Assembly: GCF_900700375.1 (NCBI RefSeq)
Contig: NW_021629817.1
Location: forward strand, 1 to 64,000
Origin: Denticeps clupeoides
Lineage: Eukaryota > Chordata > Actinopteri > Clupeiformes > Denticipitidae
DNA length: 64,000 bases
Direction of reading: 5' to 3'
This document shows positions 46,943 through 58,606 of the stretch, one piece after another. The number at the start of each line of letters is the position of its first letter. Positions within the stretch are counted from its first letter, which is position 1. The notes under the pieces were generated by a model. It did no database searches and was not told the origin of the DNA. It saw only the letters and a program-made list of their open reading frames with translations. The position numbers and the translations under genes are program-made.

Positions 46943-47602
46943 TTTTTACGCACACAGCTTTCTCGAGTTTGCCCGGAGAATTCACAGCCCAACGAAAACA
47001 ACTGCTCTCGCTAAGAGAGCTCACAGATAACTAAAGGCTCACAGTTCTTCCCGTTTCACGTTTTCCCTTTGTGCTCTTGCCTTATTACTCACACTGATTG
47101 AAATATTACTTAATGATTGAATGATTTTTTTTTTTTTTTTTTTCTTGTAAAGAAGGCTCACACTTTTATTTCACACTCGATCTCCAAGATCGTTTTAGTC
47201 AGAGGACTTTAAACCTCTATTATCCCACACTGGATCTCCAAGATCCTTTACTCAGAGGACTTTAACCTCTATTAAACAAAATAAAAAGTGACACTCGCTT
47301 AGTTGGATCAACTCAGTTGACTACAGAATAAGCAAATATGCAATTCCCTTTATCAATTTGAATTTGGATTTATTAATCTTCTAAATTCTGCAGTTTTCAT
47401 TAAATGTTTGAGAGGTGGAATATTTTAGCTCACCGTGTTCGCGTCCCCAGATGACAGAAAAGAGAAAAATCCCGGCGGAATCGGCCAAGGACACTGACCG
47501 CAGTCCCAGTCACTCCGAAACTCTAAGACGAGGTTTTGGAGATGGATCTTGGTGACCCAGGGTGACCAGCCACTCCGGTCATGTCCTGGCGGATTCACGC
47601 GG
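46943..47602 (-). other. Leader of provirus D
   Basis: Hairpin pair and splice-donor-like site as in copy A. Confidence 0.72.
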
Positions 47603-47620
47603 ATCCTGTTCGTGACGCCA
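47603..47620 (-). other. Primer-binding site of provirus D
   Basis: Identical to that of provirus A. Confidence 0.75.
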
Positions 47621-47622
47621 AT

Positions 47623-48007
47623 TGTGGTGGAAATTCTGCCGTCTGGGGAGCTGCAATAAAGGAAGTCAACTGAATTGATTATCCAAGTTTATTTTACCGC
47701 GCACGGGGGGACCCACAAGAGAACATCCCCCCGCTTGATTACAGTTCACAAGAATTTATACATCTGGGGTGTACAAGGTCGAAAAGCAAGCTCGCACCAC
47801 TTTGGACAGTGGCGCCCATCAACGTCACAGAACCTTTTCTTTTATCAGTTTATGTCTAGTTTTTGCGTCAAACTTTTGCATCAACAAGGTCAGACCTAAG
47901 ATACACAGTTGTCTTCTGACTGTTCCATGACCAAAGGTGAAACGCGTGGAGAGTCTGGCCTACTAAATTTCGTGGAGTGTCTGGGCCTACTAAATTTTCC
48001 TTCCACA
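47623..48007 (-). repeat. Provirus D 5' LTR
   Basis: 385 bp, with the AAGAATT form typical of the right-hand LTRs. Confidence 0.93.
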
Positions 48008-48492
48008 CTGGAACCATTAATGAATTGATCTAAAAGTAATAATTCTTTTAATTTACTCTCCATTAAATTTTTAATCTCAGCATACAGTTTGGAGCCGATT
48101 GTCATGAGGGAAAAATCAACAGTTTCTGTTTTTAACAATGCTCATAATGTTTTTTAAGCATTTTACTCTCATACAGTGACATTGTATGGAACTGAAAGTT
48201 CACATTCAGGATGTCCAGTTCACTAATATAAAAGCTATTTGCATTTTGAAGCAATCACGAGCACTATTTAGTTGCAATGGCCGAGTGGTTAAGGTGTTGA
48301 ATATCAATTGTCTTCTTTCACATGCTTGAACACTGCTTGAAGCGTTTGTAGGAACTGCCCTCTTCACCAAATTAATGGCGGTCATTGTAACACCAGGAGT
48401 TGTCCCCAATCGGATGAGGTGTGTGACTTCAACAGGATCTCCTGGTTCAATGTCAAGACCTGCTCAGAGAGTTGCTTGTTTCAGATTTAAAA

Positions 48493-48574
48493 GCTGCGAT
48501 GGCCGAGTGGTTAAGGCGTTGGACTTGAAATCCAATGGGGTCTCCCTGCGCAGGTTCGAACCCTGCTCGCAGCG
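48493..48574 (+). tRNA. tRNA-Ser(TGA), unit 15 (right of provirus D)
   Basis: 82 nt, consensus. Confidence 0.95.
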
Positions 48575-49287
48575 GCAAAGGGAACTAGTTTTTCATTAAG
48601 TAAAATGAGCCACTGATGCTTATTAGAATCATTCACTTACTTTGTATGTACCAGCCGCTAACAACTTGAATTTAACTCCTTTCTGAAAGAATCAATAACT
48701 AAACAGTTGCACTTTTGTCTTGTCTTTGTTTATGATGTCTACGTGCTTAGGGAGTCTGTCTTTTAAACCAATGAGATCTCCTTGTGCAGGTTCAAAAGTC
48801 GTTCACATACTTGTTCTTCTTGAATTCATGGAAAAAGCCTGATTGTGGTTTGGATTTTCTTACTGAGCCGGTCTTTTGTTGGTGAAATGGTAAGTCACCT
48901 CATTAAGTAAAAACGTCATGGGGTTCCATGCAGCGATGGTTACCGCTCTGAATCCAATGACTTGAGTTCAAAAGTCAGTGTGGCTTTACTCTGAAGTTTG
49001 TTGTTGGACACCTAATCAAGAAATGTATTCTAGACATGCTTGAGTTCCCAGCATGATTAGCAACCATTTGATGCAATTCACAGCTGTATGAAGACATTCA
49101 GTCTAGTTTCACCACCAATGTACAACTGCGAGGTACCGTCCCCACACACTGCTCACAGGAAGCCTTTCATGGCTGCCCAACACCCACTAAGGGTGATTGG
49201 TTAAATCCAGAGGACGCATTTCATTGTGTGCTCCATGTTTTTTACTGCAGTTTATCACAATGACAATCACTTGCTTGCTCAGGGCTA

Positions 49288-49359
49288 GGTTCCATGGTGT
49301 AATGGTTAGCACTCTGGACTCTGAATCCAGCGATCCGTGTTCAAATCTCGGTGGGACCT
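49288..49359 (+). tRNA. tRNA-Gln(CTG), unit 16
   Basis: 72 nt with a CCGTG T-stem mismatch and an acceptor wobble. Confidence 0.85.
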
Positions 49360-49794
49360 TTACTGAAGCAGTTTGTTCAAATTGAATTGCATGTGTTTTG
49401 CTATTCAAAACTGTAAGAAGTTGCTTATTGTCAGTTTCATGGTTTAACGTTTAACAATCAGCACTCTAAATCCAGTGATCACAGTTCAACCCTCAGTGAG
49501 AACTCGTGTTCACGCTCATAGTTTCAAGCTTGAGCAAATTATGTAACCCACTCATTCATACTGTATGTTGCCAGAATGTTATGTTGCCATTAATTCAAGA
49601 TCAAATCTCCAGTACATGTTGCTTTTTATGGTGGTGTGCAAATAAAATAAATTACCAATCCGTCCTTGTCATTGCCTGTATGCTTGTTGATTTAAAATGA
49701 ACCTCTTCCAAAAATGCTTTTATAGAACTTTCTTGTAAACTTGTGTGGATTGCCCATCTGATGCAATTGTTAACTGAAAAGCAAGGTTACTTGC

Positions 49795-49866
49795 GGTTCC
49801 ATGGTGTAATGGTTAGCACTCTGGACTTTGAATCCAGTGGTCCGAGTTCAACTCTCGGTGGAACCT
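49795..49866 (+). tRNA. tRNA-Gln(TTG), unit 16
   Basis: 72 nt with the GTGGTCC variant. Confidence 0.93.
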
Positions 49867-50381
49867 ACCGCGCCTGTAATTTTTGAATTTCTTATACTGG
49901 AACCATTAATGAATTGATCTAAAAATAATAATTCTTTTAATTTACTCTCCATTAAATTTTTAATCTCAGCATACAGTTTGGAGCCGATTGTCATGAGGGA
50001 AAAAACAACAGTTTCTGTTTTTAACAATGCTCATAATGTTTTTTAAGCATTTTACTCTCATACAGTGACATTGTATGGAACTGAAAGTTCACATTCAGGA
50101 TGTCCAGTTCACTAATATAAAAGCTATTTGCATTTTGAAGCAATCACGAGCACTATTTAGTTGCAATGGCCGAGTGGTTAAGGTGTTGAATATCAATTGT
50201 CTTCTTTCACATGCTTGAACACTGCTTGAAGCGTTTGTAGGAACTGCCCTCTTCACCAAGTTAATGGCGGTCATTGAAACACCAGGAGTTGTCCCCAATC
50301 GGATGAGGTGTGTGACTTCAACAGGATCTCCTGGTTCAATGTCAAGACCTGCTCAGAGAGTTGCTTGTTTCAGATTTAAAA

Positions 50382-50463
50382 GCTGCGATGGCCGAGTGGT
50401 TAAGGCGTTGGACTTGAAATCCAATGGGGTCTCCCTGCGCAGGTTCGAACCCTGCTCGCAGCG
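50382..50463 (+). tRNA. tRNA-Ser(TGA), unit 16
   Basis: 82 nt, consensus gene body. The downstream flank is GGAAAAGG instead of GGCAAAGG. Confidence 0.95.
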
Positions 50464-51177
50464 GAAAAGGGAACTAGTTTTTCATTAACTAAAATGAGCC
50501 ACTGATGCTTATTGGAATCATTCACTTACTTTGTTTATACCAGCCGCTAATAACTTTAAATTAACTCCTTTCTGAAAGAATCATAAACTTAACAGTTGCA
50601 CTTTTGTCTCGTCTTTGTTTATGATGTCTACATGCTTAGGGAGTCTGTCTTTTAAACCAATGAGATCTCCTTGTGCAGGTTCAAAAGTCGTTCACATACT
50701 TGTTCTTCTTGAATTCATGGAAAAAGCCTGATTGTGGTTTGGATTTTCTTACTGAGCTGGTCTTTTTGTTGGTGAAATGGTAAGTCACCTCATTAAGTAA
50801 AAACGTCATGGGGTTCCATGCAGCGATGGTTACCGCTCTGAATCCAATGACTTGAGTTCAAAAGTCAGTGTGGCTTTACTCTGAAGTTTGTTGTTGGACA
50901 TCTAATCAAGAAATGTATTCTAGACATGCTTGAGTTCCCAGCATGATTAGCAACCATTTGATGCAATTCACAGCTGTATGAAGACATTCAGTCTAGTTTC
51001 ACCACCAATGTACAACTGCGAGGTACCGTCCCCACACACTGCTCACAGGAAGCCTTTCATGGCTGCCCAACACCCACTAAGGGTGATTGGTTAAATCCAG
51101 AGGACGCATTTCATTGTGTGCTCCATGTTTTTTACTGCAGTTTATCACAATGACAATCACTTGCTTGCTCAGGGCTA

Positions 51178-51249
51178 GGTTCCATGGTGTAATGGTTAGC
51201 ACTCTGGACTCTGAATCCAGCGATCCGTGTTCAAATCTCGGTGGGACCT
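51178..51249 (+). tRNA. tRNA-Gln(CTG), unit 17
   Basis: 72 nt, same form as unit 16. Confidence 0.85.
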
Positions 51250-51684
51250 TTACTGAAGCAGTTTGTTCAAATTGAATTGCATGTGTTTTGCTATTCAAAA
51301 CTGTAAGAAGTTGCTTATTGTCAGTTTCATGGTTTAACGTTTAACAATCAGCACTCTAAATCCAGTGATCACAGTTCAACCCTCAGTGAGAACTCGTGTT
51401 CACGCTCATAGTTTCAAGCTTGAGCAAATTATGTAACCCACTCATTCATACTGTATGTTGCCAGAATGTTATGTTGCCATTAATTCAAGATCAAATCTCC
51501 AGTACATGTTGCTTTTTATGGTGGTGTGCAAATAAAATAAATTACCAATCCGTCCTTGTCATTGCCTGTATGCTTGTTGATTTAAAATGAACCTCTTCCA
51601 AAAATGCTTTTATAGAACTTTCTTGTAAACTTGTGTGGATTGCCCATCTGATGCAATTGTTAACTGAAAAGCAAGGTTACTTGC

Positions 51685-51756
51685 GGTTCCATGGTGTAAT
51701 GGTTAGCACTCTGGACTTTGAATCCAGTGGTCCGAGTTCAACTCTCGGTGGAACCT
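51685..51756 (+). tRNA. tRNA-Gln(TTG), unit 17
   Basis: 72 nt with the GTGGTCC variant. Confidence 0.93.
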
Positions 51757-52272
51757 ACCTCGCCTGTAATTTTTTGAATTTCTTATACTGGAACCATTAA
51801 TGAATTGATCTAAAAATAATAATTCTTTTAATTTACTCTCCATTAAATTTTTAATCTCAGCATACAGTTTGGAGCCGATTGTCATGAGGGAAAAAACAAC
51901 AGTTTCTGTTTTTAACAATGCTCATAATGTTTTTTAAGCATTTTACTCTCATACAGTGACATTGTATGGAACTGAAAGTTCACATTCAGGATGTCCAGTT
52001 CACTAATATAAAAGCTATTTGCATTTTGAAGCAATCACGAGCACTATTTAGTTGCAATGGCCGAGTGGTTAAGGTGTTGAATATCAATTGTCTTCTTTCA
52101 CATGCTTGAACACTGCTTGAAGCGTTTGTAGGAACTGCCCTCTTCACCAAGTTAATGGCGGTCATTGAAACACCAGGAGTTGTCCCCAATCGGATGAGGT
52201 GTGTGACTTCAACAGGATCTCCTGGTTCAATGTCAAGACCTGCTCAGAGAGTTGCTTGTTTCAGATTTAAAA

Positions 52273-52354
52273 GCTGCGATGGCCGAGTGGTTAAGGCGTT
52301 GGACTTGAAATCCAATGGGGTCTCCCTGCGCAGGTTCGAACCCTGCTCGCAGTG
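52273..52354 (+). tRNA. tRNA-Ser(TGA), unit 17
   Basis: 82 nt with a terminal G:U pair in the acceptor. Confidence 0.92.
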
Positions 52355-53068
52355 GAAAAGGGAACTAGTTTTTCGTTAACTAAAATGAGCCACTGATGCT
52401 TATTGGAATCATTCACTTACTTTGTTTATACCAGCCGCTAATAACTTTAAATTAACTCCTTTCTGAAAGAATCATAAACTTAACAGTTGCACTTTTGTCT
52501 CGTCTTTGTTTATGATGTCTACGTGCTTAGGGAGTCTGTCTTTTAAACCAATGAGATCTCCTTGTGCAGGTTCAAAAGTCGTTCACATACTTGTTCTTCT
52601 TGAATTCATGGAAAAAGCCTGATTGTGGTTTGGATTTTCTTACTGAGCTGGTCTTTTTGTTGGTGAAATGGTAAGTCACCTCATTAAGTAAAAACGTCAT
52701 GGGGTTCCATGCAGCGATGGTTACCGCTCTGAATCCAATGACTTGAGTTCAAAAGTCAGTGTGGCTTTACTCTGAAGTTTGTTGTTGGACACCTAATCAA
52801 GAAATGTATTCTAGACATGCTTGAGTTCCCAGCATGATTAGCAACCATTTGATGCAATTCACAGCTGTATGAAGACATTCAGTCTAGTTTCACCACCAAT
52901 GTAAAACTGCGAGGTACCGTCCCCACACACTGCTCACAGGAAGCCTTTCATGGCTGCCCAACACCCACTAAGGGTGATTGGTTAAATCCAGAGGACGCAT
53001 TTCATTGTGTGCTCCATGTTTTTTACTGCAGTTTATCACAATGACAATCACTTGCTTGCTCAGGGCTA

Positions 53069-53140
53069 GGTTCCATGGTGTAATGGTTAGCACTCTGGAC
53101 TCTGAATCCAGCGATCCGAGTTCAAATCTCGGTGGGACCT
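53069..53140 (+). tRNA. tRNA-Gln(CTG), unit 18
   Basis: 72 nt with an intact T stem and an acceptor wobble. The spacer of this unit lacks ~14 bp near 53345. Confidence 0.93.
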
Positions 53141-53560
53141 TTACTGAAGCAGTTTGTTCAAATTGAATTGCATGTGTTTTGCAATTCAAAACTGTAAGAA
53201 GTTGCATATTGTCAGTTTCATGGTTTAACGTTTAACAATCAGCACTCTAAATCCAGTGATCACAGTTCAACCCTCAGTGAGAACTCGTGTTCACGCTCAT
53301 AGTTTCAAGCTTGAGCAAATTATGTAACCCACTCATTCATACTGTATGTTGCCATTAATTCAAGATCAAATCTCCAGTACATGTTGCTTTTTATGGTGGT
53401 GTGCAAATAAAATAAATTACCAATCCGTCCTTGTCATTGCCTGTATGCTTGTTGATTTAAAATGAACCTCTTCCAAAAATGCTTTTATAGAACTTTCTTG
53501 TAAACTTGTGTGGATTGCCCAATGTGATGCAATTGTTAACTGAAAAGTGAGGTTACTTCC

Positions 53561-53632
53561 GGTTCCATGGTGTAATGGTTAGCACTCTGGACTTTGAATC
53601 CAGTGGTCCGAGTTCAACTCTCGGTGGAACCT
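53561..53632 (+). tRNA. tRNA-Gln(TTG), unit 18
   Basis: 72 nt with the GTGGTCC variant. Confidence 0.93.
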
Positions 53633-54148
53633 ACCGCGCCTGTAATCTTTTGAATTTCTTATACTGGAACCATTAATGAATTGATCTAAAAGTAATAATT
53701 CTTTTAATTTACTCTCCATTAAATTTTTAATCTCAGCATACAGTTTGGAGCCGATTGTCATGAGGGAAAAAACAACAGTTTCTGTTTTTAACAATGCTCA
53801 TAATGTTTTTTAAGCATTTTACTCTCATACAGTGACATTGTATGGAACTGAAAGTTCACATTCAGGATGTCCAGATCACTAATATAAAAGCTATTTGCAT
53901 TTTGAAGCAATCACGAGCACTATTTAGTTGCAATGGCCGAGTGGTTAAGGTGTTGAATATCAATTGTCTTCTTTCACATGCTTGAACACTGCTTGAAGCG
54001 TTTGTAGGAACTGCCCTCTTCACCAAGTTAATGGCAGTCATTGAAACACCAGGAGTTGTCCCCAATCGGATGAGGTGTGTGACTTCAACAGGATCTCCTG
54101 GTTCAATGTCAAGACCCGCTCAGAGAGTTGCTTGTTTCAGATTTAAAA

Positions 54149-54230
54149 GCTGCGATGGCTGAGTGGTTAAGGCGTTGGACTTGAAATCCAATGGGGTCTC
54201 CCTGCGCAGGTTCGAACCCTGCTCGCAGCG
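54149..54230 (+). tRNA. tRNA-Ser(TGA), unit 18
   Basis: 82 nt. The A box is TGGCTGAGTGG, an accepted consensus variant. Confidence 0.94.
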
Positions 54231-54944
54231 GAAAAGGGAACTAGTTTTTCATTAACTAAAATGAGCCACTGATGCTTATTGGAATCATTCACTTACTTTG
54301 TATGTACCAGCCGCTAATAACTTGAATTTAACTCCTTTCTGAAAGAATCAATAACTAAACAGTTGCACTTTTGTCTCGTCTTTGTTTATGATGTCTACGT
54401 GCTTAGGGAGTCTGTCTTTTAAACAAATGAGATCTCCTTGTGCAGGTTCAAAAGTCGTTCACATACTTGTTCTTCTTGAATTCATGGAAAAAGCCTGATT
54501 GAGGTTTGGAATTTCTTACTGAGCTGGTCTTTTTGTTGGTGAAATGTTAAGTCACCTCATTAAGTAAAAACGTCATGGGGTTCCATGCAGCGATGGTTAC
54601 CGCTCTGAATCCAATGACTTGAGTTCAAAAGTCAGTGTGGCCTTACTCTGAAGTTTGTTGTTGGACACCTAATCAAGAAATGTATTCTAGACATGCTTGA
54701 GTTCCCAGCATGATTAGCAACCATTTGATGCAATTCACAGCTGTATGAAGACATTCAGTCTAGTTTCACCACCAATGTACAACTGCGAGGTACCGTCCCC
54801 ACACACTGCTCACAGGAAGCCTTTCATGGCTGCCCAACACCCACTAAGGGTGATTGGTTAAATCCAGAGGACGCATTTCATTGTGTGCTCCATGTTTTTT
54901 ACTGCAGTTTATCACAATGTCAATCACTTGCTTGCTCAGGGGTA

Positions 54945-55016
54945 GGTTCCATGGTGTAATGGTTAGCACTCTGGACTCTGAATCCAGCGATCCGAGTTCA
55001 AATCTCGGTGGGACCT
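54945..55016 (+). tRNA. tRNA-Gln(CTG), unit 19
   Basis: 72 nt with an acceptor wobble, otherwise consensus. Confidence 0.93.
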
Positions 55017-55451
55017 TTACTGAAGCAGTTTGTTCAAATTGTATTGCATGCGTTTTGCAATTCAAAACTGTAAGGAATTGCATATTGTCAGTTTCATGGT
55101 TTAACGTTTAACAATCAGCACTCTAAATCCAGTGATCACAGTTCAACCCTCAGTGAGAACTCGTGTTCACGCTCATAGTTTCAAGCTTGAGCAAATTATG
55201 TAACCCACTCATTCATACTGTATGTTGCCAGAATGTTATGTTGCCAATAATTCAAGATCAAATCTCCAGTACATGTTGCTTTTTATGGTGGTGTGCAAAT
55301 AAAATAAATTACCAATCCGTCCTTGTCATTGCCTGTATGCTTGTTGATTTAAAATGAACCTCTTCCAAAAATGCTTTTATAGAACTTTCTTGTAAACTTG
55401 TGTGGATTGCCCATCTGATGCAATTGTTAACTGAAAAGTGAGGTTACTTGC

Positions 55452-55523
55452 GGTTCCATGGTGTAATGGTTAGCACTCTGGACTTTGAATCCAGTGATCC
55501 GAGTTCAACTCTCGGTGGAACCT
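55452..55523 (+). tRNA. tRNA-Gln(TTG), unit 19
   Basis: 72 nt, consensus. Confidence 0.95.
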
Positions 55524-56039
55524 ACCTCGCCTGTAATCTTTTGAATTTCTTATACTGGAACCATTAATGAATTGATCTAAAAGTAATAATTCTTTTAATT
55601 TACTCTCCATTAAATTTTTAATCTCAGCATACAGTTTGGAGCCGATTGTCATGAGGGAAAAAACAACAGTTTCTTTTTTTAACAATGCTCATAATGTTTT
55701 TTAAGCATTTTACTCTCATACAGTGACATTGTATGGAACTGAAAGTTCACATTCAGGATGTCCAGTTCACTAATATAAAAGCTATTTGCATTTTGAAGCA
55801 ATCACGAGCACTATTTATTTGCAATGGCCGAGTGGTTAAGGTGTTGAATATCAATTGTCTTCTTTCACATGCTTGAACACTGCTTGAAGCGTTTGTAGGA
55901 ACTGCCCTCTTCACCAAGTTAATGGCGGTCATTGAAACACCAGGAGTTGTCCCCAATCGGATGAGGTGTGTGACTTCAACAGGATCTTTTGGTTCAATGT
56001 CAAGACCCGCTCAGAGAGTTGCTTGTTTCAGATTTAAAA

Positions 56040-56121
56040 GCTGAGATGGCCGAGTGGTTAAGGCGTTGGACTTGAAATCCAATAGGGTCTCCCTGCGCAG
56101 GTTCGAACCCTGCTCGCAGCG
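56040..56121 (+). tRNA. tRNA-Ser(TGA), unit 19, weakened
   Basis: 82 nt. The acceptor GCTGAGA has one mismatch with TCGCAGC, and the variable arm starts AATAGGG instead of AATGGGG. Confidence 0.82.
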
Positions 56122-56968
56122 GAAAAGGGAACTAGTTTTTCATTAACTAAAATGAGCCACTGATGCTTATTGGAATCATTCACTTACTTTGTATGTACCA
56201 GTCGCTAATAACTTGAATTTAACTCCTTTCTGAAAGAATCAATAACTAAACAGTTGCACTTTTGTCTCGTCTTTGTTTATGATGTCTACGTGCTTAGGGA
56301 GTCTGTCTTTTAAACCAATGAGATCTCCTTGTGCAGGTTCAAAAGTCGTTCACATACTTGTTCTTCTTGAATTCATGGAAAAAGCCTGATTGTGGTTTGG
56401 ATTTTCTTACTGAGCTGGTCTTTTTGTTGGTGAAATGGTAAGTCACCTCATTAAGTAAAAACGTCATGGGGTTCCATGCAGCGATGGTTACCGCTCTGAA
56501 TCCAATGACTTGAGTTCAAAAGTCAGTGTGGCCTTACTCTGAAGTTTGTTGTTGGACACCTAATCAAGAAATGTATTCTAGACATGCTTGAGTTCCCAGA
56601 ATGATTAGCAACCATTTGATGCAATTCACAGCTGTATGAAGACATTCAGTCTAGTTTCACCACCAATGTAAAACTGCGAGGTACCGTCCCCACTGCTCAC
56701 AGGAAGCCTTTCATGGCTGCCCAACACCCACTAAGGGTGATTGGTTAAATCCAGAGGACGCATTTCATTGTGTGCTCCATGTTTTTTACTGCAGTTTATC
56801 ACAATGACAATCACTTGCTTGCTCAGGGGTAGGTTCCATAGTTCATTGCCTGTATGCTTGTTGATTTAAAATGAACCTCTTCCAAAAATGCTTTTATAGA
56901 ACTTTCTTGTAAACTTGTGTGGTTTGCCCATCTGATGCAATTGTTAACTGAAAAGTGAGGTTACTTGC

Positions 56969-57000
56969 GGTTCCATGGTGTAATGGTTAGCACTCTGGAC
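56969..57000 (+). pseudogene. tRNA-Gln fragment (5' half)
   Basis: Runs from GGTTCCATGG to the anticodon stem and then breaks into spacer sequence. It keeps an A box but no B box. Confidence 0.85.
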
Positions 57001-57291
57001 TCGTGTTCACGCTCATAGTTTCAAGCTTGAGCAAATTATGTAACACACTCATTCATACTGTATGTTGCCAGAATGTTATGTTGCCATTAATTCAAGATCA
57101 AATCTCCAGGACATGTTGCTTTTTATGGTGGTGTGCAAATAAAATAAATTACCAAGCCGTCCTTGTCATTGCCTTTATGTTTGTTGATTTAAAATGAACC
57201 TCTTCCAAAAATGCTTTTATAGAATTTTCTTGTAAACTTGTGTGGTTTGCCCATCTGATGCAATTGTTAACTGAAAAGTGAGGTTACTTGC

Positions 57292-57350
57292 GGTTCCATG
57301 GTGTAATGGTTAGCACTCTGGACTTTGAATCCAGTGATCCGAGTTCAACA
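57292..57350 (+). pseudogene. tRNA-Gln(TTG) fragment fused to 5S rDNA
   Basis: The tRNA is intact up to GAGTTCAAC in the T loop, then continues as reverse-strand 5S rRNA sequence. The T stem and 3' acceptor strand are lost. This is the right edge of the tRNA array. Confidence 0.88.
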
Positions 57351-57419
57351 AGGCCTGAGCCTTGTTAGCTTCCGAGATCAGACGAGATCTTGCGTTCTTC
57401 AGCTGGTATGGCCGTAAAC
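57351..57419 (-). pseudogene. 5S rRNA fragment at the tRNA/5S junction
   Basis: The minus strand holds the 5' ~65 nt of a 5S gene (GGCCATACCAGCTGAAGAA, then GATCTCGTCTGATCTCGGAAGC). The part with the internal C box is missing. Confidence 0.85.
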
Positions 57420-57562
57420 AAACTCTGCTTGAAAATCTTGGACTTTAAAAAAAGGGGCTTTCAAAACACTACAAAGATAGAAAATACCACTTAACTTACT
57501 TTTAAAAAAAGTTAACAAAGTGATGTAAATACTTTCATTTTAAAAGTTTTTCAATAGTTAAA

Positions 57563-57680
57563 GCTTACAGCACCTGGTATTCCCAGGTAGTCTCCCATCC
57601 AAGTACTAACCAGGCCCAAACCTTCATAGCTTCCGAGATCAGACGAGATCTTGCCTTCTTCAGCTGGTATGGCCGTAAGC
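57563..57680 (-). rRNA. 5S rRNA, copy 2
   Basis: 118 nt with paired ends (GCTTACGG/GTAAGC), start GCTTACGGCCATACC and box C core GGATGGGAGAC. Its 5' half is closer to canonical vertebrate 5S (TCTCGTCTGATCTCGGAAGC) than the other copies here. Confidence 0.82.
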
Positions 57681-57827
57681 AAACTCTGCTTAAAAATCTT
57701 CAGCTTTAAACCAAAGAGGCTTGAAAACGGATCAAAGAGTGAAAACTCCCGCTTTACTCTCAAATTATGATGGAGAAAAGGCAAAAAGTTGGTGTGGTAA
57801 GTTTTTATTTGCAACACAGCGTTTAAA

Positions 57828-57970
57828 GTGTACACCTTCTAGAGGCAATGCAATACTGGGTCGATGCGTGGAGTGGATGGAGCAGGCCCTATTGCCGACT
57901 CCCTGTTCTAAAAATCCGCTTAATATGTAGTCCTAGGCTGGGGGATGTATCAGATATTAAACTGACATCG
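57828..57970 (-). pseudogene. U2 snRNA-derived sequence, copy 1
   Basis: The minus strand reads GTTTAATATCTGATAC, then a stem-loop-like segment, ATATTAAGCGGATTTTTAG (Sm-site region), then GCATCGACCCAGTATTGCAT and CCTCTAGAAGGTGTACAC. This follows nearly the whole 3' two thirds of vertebrate U2. The branch-point-recognition segment (GTAGTA) of U2 is not found upstream, so it is probably not functional. Best conserved of the five copies. Confidence 0.75.
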
Positions 57971-58095
57971 GGGGGCATCCCACCTTAAGGCAGAGTGCCG
58001 GACAACCGCAGCTAATCGATTCAGCTCCACCTCACTCCATAGCCAAGCCTGTGAATCATTGTCGTAAAACACGCACAGACACAGAAACCTGAAGA

Positions 58096-58166
58096 GAAGC
58101 TAAGAAGACTTGGGCCTGGTTATTACTTGGATGGGAGACTACCTGGGAATACCAGGTGCTGTAAGC
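58096..58166 (+). pseudogene. 5S rRNA 3' fragment
   Basis: From AGAAGCTAAGAAG to GTAAGC, with box C. Its 5' half is replaced by spacer sequence (CCTGAAGAG) that elsewhere precedes the U2-like segment. This is a recombination product at the orientation switch. Confidence 0.82.
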
Positions 58167-58327
58167 TTTAACTATTGAAAAACTTTTCAAATGAAAGTAT
58201 TTACATGGCTTTGTTAGCTTTTTTTGCCTTTTCTCCATCATAATTTGACAGTAAAGCGGGAGTTTTCACTCTTTGATATGTGTTCAAGTCCCTTTGGTTT
58301 AAAGTTCAAGATTTTCAAGCAGAGTTT

Positions 58328-58445
58328 GTGTACGGACATGCCAGCTGAAGATTGCCCAATCTTGTCTGACCTCAGAAGCTAAGAAGGCTTGGGCCTGGTT
58401 AGTACTTGGATGGGAGACTACGTGGGAATGCCATGTGCTGTAAGC
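58328..58445 (+). rRNA. 5S rRNA, copy 4
   Basis: 118 nt. Starts GTGTACGGACATGCC, contains GGATGGGAGAC, and ends GTAAGC. Only TTT follows; TTTT comes ~20 bp later. Confidence 0.78.
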
Positions 58446-58606
58446 TTTAACTATTGAAAAACTTTTAAAATGAAAGTATTTACATGGCTTTGTTAGCTTT
58501 TTTTGCCTTTTCTCCATCATAATTTGACAGTAAAGCGGGAGTTTTTGCACTTTATAATGTTTTCAAAGCCCTTTTGCTTAAAGTCCAAGATTTTCAAGCA
58601 GAGTTT

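Larger units (their letters stand above)
42811..48007 (-). mobile_element. Provirus D: copy of the YBX1-carrying retrovirus
   Basis: Same parts and position as provirus A, with CTGG flanks (42807-42810 and 48008-48011). Close to A and B in sequence. Broken, with a few interruptions; pol is absent here too. Confidence 0.93.
42811..53068. repeat. Higher-order repeat block 4 (provirus D plus following monomers)
   Basis: Provirus D followed by monomers, as in the earlier blocks. No further provirus follows, so the right edge of the block is arbitrary. From ~53 kb the monomers diverge more, which is typical of an array edge. Confidence 0.85.
1..57350 (+). repeat. tRNA gene tandem array, ~1.89 kb monomer
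   Basis: The same ~1.89 kb sequence recurs head to tail. Taking the tRNA-Gln(CTG) start as the monomer start, units begin at 179, 2066, 3957, 5835, 7727, 9619, 16704, 18594, 20484, 27570, 29459, 31348, 38409, 40304, 42191, 49288, 51178, 53069 and 54945, with a scrambled unit from 56832. The long intervals (9619, 20484, 31348, 42191) each contain a retroviral copy; without it they are also ~1.89 kb. Bases 1-178 are the right end of a further unit. Outside the three tRNA genes and four tRNA relics, the spacers (about 110-360 bp each) are AT-rich and I recognise nothing else in them. Short open frames repeated in every unit are chance frames. Confidence 0.97.
56832..57350 (+). repeat. Scrambled terminal tRNA monomer
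   Basis: A tRNA-Gln start (56832-56840) jumps to the spacer before tRNA-Gln(TTG), skipping ~450 bp. The following tRNA-Gln fragment (56969-57000) then jumps back to the CTCGTGTTCACG spacer. The same ~300 bp is then read again up to a last tRNA-Gln(TTG). The second junction has ACTC microhomology. No complete tRNA gene remains here. Confidence 0.85.

Noticed and set aside
1-57350. CRISPR-like or bacterial repeat array
   Set aside because: The repeat is ~1.9 kb and built of eukaryotic tRNA genes; no short direct repeats with unique spacers.
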